From: Papaver somniferum
Lineage: Eukaryota; Streptophyta; Magnoliopsida; Ranunculales; Papaveraceae
Reading direction: 5' to 3'
NCBI RefSeq assembly: GCF_003573695.1
Contig: NC_039362.1
Coordinates: 16,264,063 to 16,328,062 of the forward strand
DNA length: 64,000 nucleotides
Below, piece after piece: positions 47,779 to 59,402 of the stretch. Each line of letters opens with the position of its first letter. The stretch's first letter is position 1. The notes beneath the pieces are model-generated. The model made no database searches, was not told the DNA's origin, and saw only the letters and a list, made by a program, of their open reading frames with translations. The position numbers were made by a program, and so were the translations under genes.

Positions 47779-48372
47779 TTTTTATTAATGTATTGTCTAT
47801 GTGTTATATATCGTAATATTTGTATTAAGGATTTTTCATGTACTTTAATAGGATTTTTTTAATCTACTTTAGAAACTTGAGAATAAAGAGACGTCCTCTG
47901 ACTCTCTTTTATGTATTCAATTCAATTTCCAAGAGTTCTTGTGTTAATTATGAGACACAGACAATCTTTGATGAAGAATTTTGTTTGTTGGGACGTTTCT
48001 AAATGCGGCTTCATTTATAGAAGACTTACAGAGAGGATAATGAGAGAAGGAATGAATCATATCCACGTCAACACAGTTCAGTTTCTCTCCGAGGCCAGCA
48101 TTGAATTGGCATGGATGGATTTTGTTAGTTAAGTTCTTTTTGCATTTATGTCTCAACTCTAGTTGTAATATTCTACAGTATTATTTATTTATTTATTATA
48201 TGGAATTATTTTTTTATATAGTAATAAGAATATTGCCACTTTTTTTGCCTCGCGTTTTTAGGGGTCACCCGAAAGGATTTAGGGGCCATCAATTTATACC
48301 CAGCCAAAGACTCTAGTTAAGGGAAACCCTATATGATATTGAAGTTACATAAATGTCCTTCTGGTAAAACTG

Positions 48373-48380
48373 TATAAAAA
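48373..48380 (+). promoter_or_regulatory. TATA box, array gene 3
   Basis: TATAAAAA, 168 bp before the ATG. Confidence 0.7.
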
Positions 48381-48540
48381 CCAAATCAAAAAAAATTCTA
48401 CTCATTTCAACTCTTCTTCTTCCAGTTTCATATTATCTTCCGATTGTGGAAGAAAAAAAAAATTTCCCTCGTTCTTGTGTTCAACCGAAACATCGCCGCG
48501 AATCGTAAAATCAAAACATCGTCGATTCGTTTATAAAACA

Positions 48541-50018
48541 ATGGATAAGGGAAATGAAACCCACAGACCTAGAACCAAAAACGTTGCTCGGGGTATCGAT
48601 CCAAAGATTTGGATTTTAGAAAGAAATAAAGAAATTATTGTTGCAAATGAAGAAGAACGCGAAGAAGAAGTACCCGTCGAAGTAGTCGGTGGTGGCGATT
48701 CCGATAGTCAAACACTTCGTCAACTTCAAATGACCCCAATTAGGTAAGAATCTATCATTTTTGGGGTTTATTTCGCTTTAATTTGACGAATCGAGAAAAA
48801 AAATTTCTAGGGTTTTCGGTTTTTTATCCAGATTCGGGCGATATTCATGGTTATTTACTTCCGAATGTAGTCGTGTTCTTCATTTCTCAAGAACATCGAC
48901 AGTATTCGGGAGAAATATTTGATGGTTATCGACCGAATATTGTTGGCCATATCTTCCTGGATACAAACTGGTAATAATCGGTAGTTTAATGAATTTTTTG
49001 GCTCCCGAATATATTTAATTAGACACACAGTATTCGGAAGTACACTCACTACCGAATATATATATATTGAAAAAATCTCAAAATTTTTGATATAGGAAAA
49101 ATCTCATTTTGGGGCCAGTATTTATTCGGAAGACAATATAATGTTTTATACCTCCGATTGCGTAGGATAAAATTTTAGAGTTTCTGAACTCCAGTTGACG
49201 AATATTCGGTTGTAAACATGTTTAAATATATTCCGATTGTTTTTCATTCGGGAAAAATATGTGTCTTCTTACTTCCAAATTTGTTTATTCGGGTTATAGT
49301 TGTGTATTTTGTCTTTCGATTGTGTAGGATGAAAAATTTAGAGCTTCTGAACTCCAATTGATGCATATTCGGTTGTAAATATGTTTAGTTATCTTTCGAT
49401 TGTTTTGTATTCGGGAACAGTATGTGTCTTCTTACGTCTGAATGTGTACATTCGGGTTATATTTCCATAATTTGTCTTCCGATTTTATAGTTTGTAAATA
49501 TGTTCCTTTCTTTGTTGTTTAGACAAAGTCGAGAAAGGAGGAAGAAAGTGACAGCTAGTGCTAGGAGGGAAAGGAGTGCCAAAGATAATTCAAGTGCTCA
49601 ACAAAGCTTAAAAGAACAAAGCAGCCAACAAGGAGTGCAACCAAGTGCTGAACAAAGTGTAGAACAACAAGGCAGTGAACAAGGGGTGCAACCAAGTGTT
49701 GAACAAGCCGCTCAACAAAGTGCAGAACCAACTGCTCCACAAGTTACACCCCACCATGAAATTGAACCAGTTGATCCAGTGCCAAGAGTAGAAGAAGAAG
49801 GACAACCAAGTGGTACCCAAAAAGCCAAAAAAGGAAAAGATGGTGTAAAGAAGGATATTGCTAAGAAAGCATCACATCTTGTCCCTCAGCACTTGAAGAA
49901 GAAGGGTATTCCAGCAGGCACAATCCTTGGACTACCGGTGGATGGAGGAAAATTGCTATTTGGATACAAAGATTCATGGACCAGAGAAATATACGAAATC
50001 GAGATAATAAAATTATAA
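48541..50018 (+). CDS. Array gene 3: PMD-element head protein, two exons
   Basis: Exon 1 is 48541-48743, intron 48744-49522, exon 2 49523-50018; 232 residues, intact. Relative to gene 1 it reads DPKIWILERNKEIIVA, PVEVVGGG, QMTPIR, SLKEQSSQQ and PVDGGK. The upstream frame is open for 22 codons before the ATG, but the ATG at 48541 is conserved in all units and preceded by ATAAAACA. Same intron motif set as gene 1. Confidence 0.75.
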
Positions 50019-50617
50019 TTTTTTATTAATGTATTGTCTATGTGTTATATATCGTAATATTTGTATTAAGGATTTTTCATGTACTTTAATAGGATTTTTT
50101 TAATCTACTTTAGAAACTTGAGAATAAAGAGACGTCCTCTGACTCTCTTTTATGTATTCAATTCAATTTCCAAGAGTTCTTGTGTTAATTATGAGACACA
50201 GACAATCTTTGATGAAGAATTTTGTTTGTTGGGACGTTTCTAAATGCGGCTTCATTTATAGAAGATAGACTTACAGAGAGGATAATGAGAGAAGGAATGA
50301 ATCATATCCACGTCAACACAGTTCAGTTTCTCTCCGAGGCCAGCATTGAATTGGCATGGATGGATTTTGTTAGTTAAGTTCTTTTTGCATTTATGTCTCA
50401 ACTCTAGTTGTAATATTCTACAGTATTATTTATTTATTTATTATATGGAATTATTTTTTTATATAGTAATAAGAATATTGCCACTTTTTTTGCCTCGCGT
50501 TTTTAGGGGTCACCCGAAAGGATTTAGGGGCCATCAATTTATACCCAGCCAAAGACTCTAGTTAAGGGAAACCCTATATGATATTGAAGTTACATAAATG
50601 TCCTTCTGGTAAAACTG

Positions 50618-50625
50618 TATAAAAA
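50618..50625 (+). promoter_or_regulatory. TATA box, array gene 4
   Basis: TATAAAAA, 168 bp before the ATG. Confidence 0.7.
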
Positions 50626-50785
50626 CCAAATCAAAAAAAATTCTACTCATTTCAACTCTTCTTCTTCCAGTTTCATATTATCTTCCGATTGTGGAAGAAA
50701 AAAAAAATTTCCCTCGTTCTTGTGTTCAACCGAAACATCGCCGCGAATCGTAAAATCAAAACATCGTCGATTCGTTTATAAAACA

Positions 50786-52270
50786 ATGGATAAGGGAAAT
50801 GAAACCCACAGACCTAGAACCAAAAACGTTGCTCGGGGTATCGATCCAAAGATTTGGATTTTAGAAAGAAATAAAGAAATTATTGTTGCAAATGAAGAAG
50901 AACGCGAAGAAGAAGTACCCGTCGAAGTAGTCGGTGGTGGCGATTCCGATAGTCAAACACTTCGTCAACTTCAAATGACCCCAATTAGGTAAGAATCTAT
51001 CATTTTTGGGGTTTATTTCGCTTTAATTTGACGAATCGAGAAAAAAAATTTCTAGGGTTTTCGGTTTTTTATCCAGATTCGGGCGATATTCATGGTTATT
51101 TACTTCCGAATGTAGTCGTGTTCTTCATTTCTCAAGAACATCGACAGTATTCGGGAGAAATATTTGATGGTTATCGACCGAATATTGTTGGCCATATCTT
51201 CCTGGATACAAACTGGTAATAATCGGTAGTTTAATGAATTTTTTGGCTCCCGAATATATTTAATTAGACACACAGTATTCGGAAGTACACTCACTACCGA
51301 ATATATATATATATATATTGAAAAAATCTCAAAATTTTTGATATAGGAAAAATCTCATTTTGGGGCCAGTATTTATTCGGAAGACAATATAATGTTTTAT
51401 ACCTCCGATTGCGTAGGATAAAATTTTAGAGTTTCTGAACTCCAGTTGACGAATATTCGGTTGTAAACATGTTTAAATATATTCCGATTGTTTTTCATTC
51501 GGGAAAAATATGTGTCTTCTTACTTCCAAATTTGTTTATTCGGGTTATAGTTGTGTATTTTGTCTTTCGATTGTGTAGGATGAAAAATTTAGAGCTTCTG
51601 AACTCCAATTGATGCATATTCGGTTGTAAATATGTTTAGTTATCTTTCGATTGTTTTGTATTCGGGAACAGTATGTGTCTTCTTACGTCTGAATGTGTAC
51701 ATTCGGGTTATATTTCCATAATTTGTCTTCCGATTTTATAGTTTGTAAATATTGTTCCTTTCTTTGTTGTTTAGACAAAGTCGAGAAAGGAGGAAGAAAG
51801 TGACAGCTAGTGCTAGGAGGGAAAGGAGTGCCAAAGATAATTCAAGTGCTCAACAAAGCTTAAAAGAACAAAGCAGCCAACAAGGAGTGCAACCAAGTGC
51901 TGAACAAAGTGTAGAACAACAAGGCAGTGAACAAGGGGTGCAACCAAGTGTTGAACAAGCCGCTCAACAAAGTGCAGAACCAACTGCTCCACAAGTTACA
52001 CCCCACCATGAAATTGAACCAGTTGATCCAGTGCCAAGAGTAGAAGAAGAAGGACAACCAAGTGGTACCCAAAAAGCCAAAAAAGGAAAAGATGGTGTAA
52101 AGAAGGATATTGCTAAGAAAGCATCACATCTTGTCCCTCAGCACTTGAAGAAGAAGGGTATTCCAGCAGGCACAATCCTTGGACTACCGGTGGATGGAGG
52201 AAAATTGCTATTTGGATACAAAGATTCATGGACCAGAGAAATATACGAAATCGAGATAATAAAATTATAA
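50786..52270 (+). CDS. Array gene 4: PMD-element head protein, two exons
   Basis: Exon 1 is 50786-50988, intron 50989-51774, exon 2 51775-52270; 232 residues, intact, predicted protein the same as gene 3. The intron is longer only through a (TA)n run near 51302-51319. Near identity with genes 2 and 3 in intron and flanks as well as exons means recent copying or homogenisation, not just protein-level constraint. Confidence 0.75.
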
Positions 52271-52361
52271 TTTTTTATTAATGTATTGTCTATGTGTTAT
52301 ATATCGTAATATTTGTATTAAGGATTTTTCATGTACTTTAATAGGATTTTTTTAATCTACT

Positions 52362-52755
52362 TTAGAAACTTGAGAATAAAGAGACGTCCTCTGACTCTCT
52401 TTTATGTATTCAATTCAATTTCCAAGAGTTCTTGTGTTAATTATGAGACACAGACAATCTTTGATGAAGAATTTTGTTTGTTGGGACGTTTCTAAATGCG
52501 GCTTCATTTATAGAAGATAGACTTACAGAGAGGATAATGAGAGAAGGAATGAATCATATCCACATCAACACAGTTCAGTTTCTCTCCGAGGCCAGCATTG
52601 AATTGGCATGGATGGATTTTGTTAGTTAAGTTTTGTCTGCTACCTCTTTTTGCATTTATGTCTCAACTCTAGTTGTAATATTCTACAGTATTATTTATTT
52701 ATTATATGGAATTGTTTTTTTTATATAGTAATAAGAATATTGCCACTTTTTTTGG
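52362..52755 (+). repeat. Partial fifth unit (flank segment only) and array end
   Basis: It keeps the flank-like segment but with TTTTGTCTGCTACC after GTTAGTTAAG that the full units lack. It then runs through GAATATTGCCACTTTTTTTG into GACAAGCTGAAGAAG instead of the gene segment. GAATATTGCCACTT recurs 40 bp further on (near 52786). Confidence 0.85.
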
Positions 52756-53269
52756 ACAAGCTGAAGAAGAAAAAGGGATGGAAAGAATATTGCCACTTCC
52801 TAAGTAAGAAAGTAGTAGTATGTTTACAGTGTGCCCTGAACTTGAATATGTATTTCTTTGTATGATTCATATCCGATGTGGATGAATACAATTGTTGTTG
52901 GCCGAATATTTTGATCTGCGCTGAATCTTTGAGTCGTGGAGGTCAACTACTTATCGATAGTCAAATTGGTCGGTCGGTCGGCCCAAGCTTACTTCATGTC
53001 AAGTGTTAAACTATTTTTTTTAACCAAGTTCAAAACTAAACTTAGTGAGATCTAAGTTGACATAATTAAGTAAGCAGCTGTATTACGGGACCAATAAATC
53101 CAGATTCCAAATCTTCTCTCAACCTTCCACAAGGGAATCATGCTGCTATTCTACAACGTGAAACGGCCCATAAACTAGAGTCTTGTCTTGGTAAATCTAG
53201 TTTTACAACTTTTTTTTTTATTTTTGATCTTTTTTTACTAAGAGGGAGAAATTTCATTAGATCAAGAAG
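52756..53269. other. Unassigned spacer right of the array
   Basis: It contains a short GGTCGGTCGGTCGGCC run (near 52969) and T-rich sequence, with no supportable gene. Confidence 0.35.
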
Positions 53270-56235
53270 AACTTACAGCATATTTGCGAGAGGTGTAAAA
53301 TAAATAAATAAAAAAAACAAAAAAAATTACCGAGTTAATAAAAAACAATATCCCAATTACTGACGAAATCTGAAAATCATGTTCACCCTCTTTCCACCAA
53401 CGATCTTGAAGCTAGCACCTTAGTAATGATTTTATACACACTAGTAAGAAGACATATAAGTCTGCAATCTCTTATTGTTTCAGCATGATTTTTCTTGGGG
53501 ACAAAAGTAATAAAAGTGGATTTTTGCTTACATTATGATGAAATTTAGAAATTGCACCCATAATATCAACTTTGATGATTGCAATATTTTAGAAAGAACA
53601 TGATTGGAAAACCATTTGGACCATAGGTTTTATCTTGTCTTATCTCTTTAATAGCTTGTAAGACTTCCTCTTCATTAAAGCTGCATCAAGAATATCATAC
53701 TCCAATGGGATAATGCTGTCAAATGCAATATCTTTTAATTAAGGTCTTATGATTTCTTTTTCCATAAATAAACCTGTATAAAACCATTTCTTTGATCTTT
53801 CAACTTAAATCTATCAGAAACAAGCTCCTCACTAATGTAAAGCTGCCTGATTTTATTGAATACTCTTTTTGCAGTTGTTTGGTCTATAAAGAAATAAGTA
53901 TTCACATCCCCTTGTTTTAATCATCTAATTGGACTTTATCCTCCATGCAGTATCTTTCGTTTGGATCACTCTTTTAAATTCAGCCTTGTATTTCAATTTT
54001 TCTTTCATTTGCATGTCATACTAAATATTATATCCAAACAATAAAATCAAATTTCTGCTGGAATTTGCTTTAACGTTGAATCTGTATGACCAAAAGTGTC
54101 TAAATTCCAGAATTTGAGCTTTTCTCTTTCAATTTGAGCCAACATACAATATTTGGGGTATCTGCAAAACAAAAAGACATCCACCACTCTTCCAACATTG
54201 ACGAAACTACTCTCCAAGAACCACATAATTTCAAACCTGAAGGGACTAGGTCCCCAAGAGGGATCCGATATATCAAGAATAATACGAATATGATCTTGAA
54301 TAGGTCTAGCTTTTGCTAATTGGGATACAAAAGGGAATTGGTCTCGAAAGAAGGGGATATAAGGAACTTGTCAAGTCCAGACATAACAAAACTTGATGGC
54401 CGTTTGACTAGTTGTATCTTGCACCTCTCAATGGAAGATCAATGAGATAATGCTGAGATATAAATTTAAAGAACTTTTTCATGCTCTTAGTCACTCTGTT
54501 ATAACCTTTATTTTTTTCATTGAAGTTCTTAATAATGTCGAAATCACCTCCCAAACACCAAGGTAAGTTCCAATATCTACAATCTTATCAAGCTCTTCCA
54601 AGAAATTTGATCTTTCATGAGGTTTATTAGGACCATATACATTGGTCAATATCCATTCAAAATTATCCATCTTATTAATGCAAGAAATTGATAAAGTATA
54701 ATCCCCAACAAGAGAGTCAGTAACCTCAGGAAAGTATCTGTTCCATACAATTAGCATGCCGTCGGAGCTACCAAGAGATTGCTGGTAAGTCCAACCATAA
54801 TTTGTATGCCCACAAATTGTTGTATATCAAAAGATGTACAATACATTATTTTCGTCTCATGTAAGATTATAATTGGAGCCATTATTAAATAAATCATTTT
54901 CTTCACGTTAGTTCTTCTAATATTGGAACACATCCCTCTGATATTTTATCATAGAAATCGCAAGCTCATTTATCAATATAAGTGCCCTCTTTTTTGTTTG
55001 ATCTCCTAGATTTAGATTATTAGCATCCTCCACATGTAGTCCAAGTCTTCAACATTATTTAATCAATTTCTTCGGTACAACATTCTTACTCGTAGGTTCA
55101 TATTCTTTAGAATTAGGTTCAAAACTAGAGCAAATGAGGTATCTGCACTCATATCATCATCCAGTTGCACAATAAAAACATTCTCTAGACCTGTTAGTGG
55201 TATTCTTCTTTCTTTATTAGTTTCATGAATTTGAGAATTTATTTATATGGATTGCACAAAAAAATCCTTCTTCATAGGAGGTCGAAATGAAGCTTTCTTA
55301 GATATTGGTTTTAAAAACAGGCCCCTCGATTGTGATTTTGCTTAAAAGAAAATTCTTGGTGTGGTTTGACGTGTCAGTGGAAATGATTCCCAAGTGAACT
55401 CCTAAGTTAAACAGTCTCTGGACTTCATCTATGATCCATAAAGGGATTTGTATCGTAAGATGATGTTTAGGGTATCTAGGAGTCTTGTGGACAACGTATA
55501 TGGTATTGGGATATAATGCCAGGGTACTGATGATGAGACAAAAGGATGAATCAGTTATCAGATGGGTAGGAAAAATTTATACGGGACAAAAATATTAGAA
55601 TTTGAAGTAGTGGGTGTTGGGATGTGAGGTGTAGTGGAATGAGATGGAAGTGGGATTGGTTTATTTGAAGATAGGTTTTCTTCGATGTAGACTTGGAACG
55701 ACGCATATGGAGCTAGGGAGTCAACTTCCATACCAATAGATTCATTTGAAGGTGTATCAGTAATTGAATTAATAGAATCTTGGGGAGTGTTTTTTTTGGT
55801 TACTGTTCTTCAGATTTGCTTGGGGTTCAGTTTTATTTTATCTTTGGTTTGGGATTTCGTCTTCTTTTAGGTGTATTTTTCGATAATGATGAGAGGATTT
55901 TCTTGTACCGGATTTGAGAAACTTAGTCATTATAGAAGAGGAGTCTAACGGTGTATAATCTATCGTAATTGATGCAATACTTTTATTCTCCAAATGAAAT
56001 TTTCTCTTTTCCTCAGCTCTTTCAACCGCTAAATCCGGTAAGTCAAAATTCTCATTTCAACTGTCATTATCCTTTAGATCCAGAGATTCTGGTAGCTTAA
56101 TTTTGGTAAATTAACCATTTTGCGATGGTGATCCGCCAATGAAGATCTATGCAAGTAAATTTCCATAGCCAGTCTTCAAAAGACTATCATCTTGGTTTAG
56201 GCAAGGTCTGTTTGTAATCATCCTTTCATAACTCA
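53270..56235 (-). pseudogene. L1-type LINE fragment (ORF1-like, endonuclease, start of reverse transcriptase)
   Basis: On the minus strand, about 56235-55050 is an ORF1-like stretch with many breaks (MSYERMITNRPCLNQDDSLL, IPLWIIDEVQRLFNLGVHLG). 54950-54491 is the endonuclease: MLIVWNRYFPEV, DYTLSISCINKMDNFEWILT and NVYGPNKPHERSNFLEEL. 53700-53380 is the reverse transcriptase start: EEEVLQAIKEIRQDK, GPNGFPIMFF, and FITFVPKK with ETIRDCRLICLLTSVYKIIT, where working copies read FRPISLL. The catalytic YADD part and the 3' end are missing. Stops and frameshifts are abundant, so it is an old truncated insertion. Confidence 0.8.
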
Positions 56236-57165
56236 TCTGAAACCCTAAACCGCACTAAACTACCTAATCATATTTAGGTACGTACAACTTTTAATCAAAA
56301 GAGTGAATTACGAAGATATCTCAATATAAGAAATTAAGAACATGAAACTATCAGAAAAAACCTCTCCAATAACGAAGAAACATTAAAATCACAAAATAAT
56401 CAACTATGAAAGAACTTATGAAAAACAAATAATCACTATTCAAATATGTTCAACAATAGCTGATAAATATCTTTTAGATTTGTACGAAGGGAATAAGGGA
56501 TATATTATTGCACACTTTAAACTTTGTTGAATTATTAAAATTTCATTTACCTTTGAAATAAAGATCGAAACCTTAATCAATACTGTTATCAACAAAAATG
56601 CATAATCATGACAACGCAACTTTTTGAGGTTGTTCTAGCATTTACTAATATTGTGTTGTCAAAGTATTGATTGTGGAGCCGTGATAGGGTCCTCACATAC
56701 CCACAAGATAATAAACTCAAATCATTCCTCATCAAGGAAATGATATTTTACGAAAAATCCCGAGAAAGATTTCAAGCACTAGTTTAAAAATGTTGGGCCA
56801 ATTGATCCATAGTATTTATGGCGTAGATCAAATGCCGCAGAAAGGTTTCGCAGAAAAACCTAAAATTCTCTTCATCGGTGTAAAACTGCAGTAAATTTAT
56901 CTTTTAGTTATTCACTTATTTGAAGTTATTATTTTTTTTTCCGCAAGTCACTTTAATAAAATATCTGCACATGTAAAATAAAAAATAAAAACATAAACTC
57001 CAATTCCTCAAATTTTATACTTAAATTTCCCAAAGTTTTCATCAATAGTATCCAAGTATGAAGTGTACCACATTTTTTCTTTATTTTTCACCGGAAACAG
57101 ATGCAGATCACTCACACTATGAAATCGAGTGGTTGGTAAAAGACCACCCCAACCAAGGTCCGCCT
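56236..57165. other. Unassigned AT-rich sequence
   Basis: No recognisable gene. A 65-codon frame (57058-57255, MKCTTFFLYFSPETDADHSH) overlaps the end of the next element and is not supported by any domain. Confidence 0.35.
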
Positions 57166-57289
57166 CTAAGAGCAAGTCTTATGGTGGAAGAATACCATCT
57201 TTCATCTTCCATGCCACCTCAGCAGTTGGAATTGTGGATGGAAGTTGAAGTGTAGTGGTGGAATAGCATAAAAATCTATTCAAAATAGC

Positions 57290-57475
57290 ATAAGACGCTA
57301 ATCAAAACATCGCCATAAAAACGCTATTATGAAGAGCGCTTGACCACGTCAACGGTCAAACATTATTAACAATAGCGCTCAACGTTGTTCACAATAACGA
57401 TCAACGCTGTTCACATTAGCGCTCAACACTATTAAAAATAGAGCTCAAAGCTATTCCGATTAGCGCTCAAGAATA
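57290..57475. repeat. AGCGCTCAACGCTATT motif cluster, left subterminal
   Basis: About eight copies of a 20-24 bp motif, e.g. AATAGCGCTCAACGTTGTTC, AATAACGATCAACGCTGTTC, ATTAGCGCTCAACACTATTA and ATTAGCGCTCAAG, in a row. The same motif recurs at 59055-59250. Confidence 0.8.
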
Positions 57476-58305
57476 TATATTATCCAGACTCGAGCACACT
57501 CTCTCTTCTTCTCCTCTTGTTCTTCTTCTCACAAAAAAAAAAACAAAAAAAAACCCTAAATTTCCCCCTTTTTGATTTCTCATTCGATGATTCAAATCCG
57601 TGAAATTGTTTCAAAGGGTTTTCTCTTTGCAACATAAGGAAGCTAAGCATACTTCAATTTCTCAATTTGATTGATAATCCAAAGAGAGGTTAGTTGAATT
57701 GTAATTTACTTGGAATTTGATTTTATTTCATGATTTGATAAAAACTTAGGGTTTAGATGATATGATTGTTGATTGTATGCATAATAGTTGATTATTTGAT
57801 GAATGATAACCAATTTGAACCTAAATATGACAAATTTGACATGTAATTTAGGGTTTAGATGATGAACATAGTTTTAAGATTGTATTGTATGAAATTACCA
57901 TGAGATAATGAAATTACCATGAATTAACATGTTTTAGTTTACATTATGTAAACAATTTGAGTGCATTGTGTGACTATATTTTTTTTATTTGATGATTTTG
58001 TATAGATTATGAATACGGATGTGTATATCCATAATATTGGTTTAGATGATATGGTTGTTGATGGTATGCATAATATTGCGTTTTTTTCCTGAACCATTGG
58101 ATTTTCAACGGCTCCTTCTAATCAACAGATGACAAAAAAACGCTATTAAGAATAGCGTTTCAACGGCTATTTTTTCGAATTCGAATTTTCCCTATAAATT
58201 GGATTTTTCAGCTCAAACCAAAGCATCCCAAGATCTAAAAATTTTCTTTGCTTTCTATCTCGTTTAATTTTTTAATTTCAAACCTTCTTTCAATTCATTG
58301 CAAGT

Positions 58306-58771
58306 ATGACATACAATACAAGTGAAGATTTGGCAATCACAAGAGATTTTTCGAGAGTTAGCCTCAATCCGATTGTTGGACATAATACAATCAACAACTT
58401 TTAGGAGAGGGTGTTTCAAGCCATTGTAGAAGATGGTGGAAATGAAAACGGAAGAACAAGGAGTAGTATGCAAAATAGATGGACTGTGAAGAAAAAGAAA
58501 CCAAAATTTATATGGGCATCATACAATAAATTTATGCAAATATGTCTATGGGAGGATGGACGTTATATGAAGTTGTAAGTATTATTCAATGAGACCTCTT
58601 ATTTTTCATTATGTACGTATTTTAAATCATTGATCTTTTTCTAAACATGAGAGATTATATTTATTTATTTTGTAGGAGGCGCATGCCAAAACTCTCTATT
58701 TCGAACTTAAGAGCAAAGATTTCACATATGATCATGTCTATCAAATTCTTAAGAACCTTACCCGAGCTTGA
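58306..58771 (+). pseudogene. Myb/SANT-like accessory protein of a Harbinger element (GST-T3-like annotation class)
   Basis: The ATG is at 58306, about 110 bp after TATAAATT. Exon 1 encodes NPIVGHNTINNF, a TAG at 58402-58404 where the family has Trp (NNF-W-ERVF), then RSSMQNRWTVKKKKPKFIWA and YNKFMQICLWEDGRYM. The intron is 58575-58675 (GTAAGT...TTTGTAG). Exon 2 in the family-like frame gives EAHAKTLYFELKSKDFTYDH then VYQILKNLTRA and TGA. The exon 1 phase does not meet this frame, so one base has been lost or gained. Harbinger Myb-like proteins help the transposase bind DNA and enter the nucleus. This copy is broken. Confidence 0.65.
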
Positions 58772-59054
58772 ATCCCGCGATCATACCGATGATGAAGCTT
58801 GAGAATGAAAATCGAATCATGTTTAAGTCTAAATTTTAGTTATTTCAATCCATCTAATTTATTTTTAATCTATGAAATGAAATTCGGTTCATGTAATGTT
58901 ATTGGTTCAAATTAACTAATTTTTAAATATTTAATTCCATATCTATAAATTTTGATTTGAATTTATTCCATATTTATAAACACGAACAAAAAAAACAAAC
59001 AATTCATTCTCGTGATATGAGAAGAGTGTAATTAAAATAAATTGTAGATGACGC

Positions 59055-59250
59055 AATTTAAAATAGCACTCAAAGTTATTCTCAATAGCTCTCAACGCTA
59101 GTCATAATAACGCTGTAGGAACATTATTTTGAATGGCGCTTAAAGCTATTCTTAATAGCGCTTGACTTACGCTATTCACAATAACGTTCAGCGCTATACT
59201 GATTGGCGTTTTTTGTCTTTTAGTGCGCTATTCTGAATATCGTTTTACGC
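59055..59250. repeat. AGCGCT motif cluster, right subterminal
   Basis: AATAGCACTCAAAGTTATTC, AATAGCTCTCAACGCTAGTC, AATGGCGCTTAAAGCTATTC, AATAGCGCTTGACTTACGCT and AATAACGTTCAGCGCTATAC follow each other. They are the same motif as the left cluster, seven or more copies. Confidence 0.8.
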
Positions 59251-59402
59251 TAATCTGATGAGCACTTCAATGGATTCCACGAGACCTCTCACGAAACCAT
59301 GGAACGTTGTTTGGATTTATTGTGGATAACACCAACTTGGAAGCCACTAGACTTGATATTCCAAATAGGTTGGATTCTTCCATAAGAGCAGTTCCTATCG
59401 GA

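Larger units (their letters stand above)
43377..52755 (+). repeat. Tandem array: four units of about 2.24 kb plus a partial fifth
   Basis: TTAGAAACTTGAGAATAAAG recurs at 43377, 45625, 47869, 50110 and 52362, giving periods of 2248, 2244, 2241 and 2252 bp. Each full unit has two parts: a flank-like segment of about 380 bp (unit start to TTGCCACTTTTTTTG) and a gene segment of about 1.86 kb (from CCTCGCGTTTTTAGGGG to AATCTACTT). Units 2-4 are nearly identical; unit 1 differs at many more sites. The fifth copy has only the first segment and then continues into unrelated sequence. Confidence 0.95.
57166..59397 (+). mobile_element. PIF/Harbinger-like element, non-autonomous, about 2.2 kb
   Basis: The ends are loosely inverted: GAGCAAGTCTTATGGTGGAA at 57170, and GAACTGCTCTTATGGAAG on the minus strand from 59394. 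CTA lies on both sides (57166-57168, 59395-59397) as a possible 3-bp duplication. Inside are AGCGCT-type motif clusters near both ends and a Myb-like accessory gene. No DDE transposase is present. The terminal match is weak, so the family call leans on the gene. Confidence 0.55.

Noticed and set aside
43377..52755. Reading the array as LTRs or as a CRISPR-like or satellite structure
   Set aside because: Units lack TG...CA ends, primer site and polypurine tract. Repeats are 2.24 kb and carry a spliced gene, so neither LTR, CRISPR nor simple satellite fits.
57058..57255. 65-codon frame with methionine start
   Set aside because: No domain, overlaps the left end of the Harbinger-like element, and composition is not distinctive.
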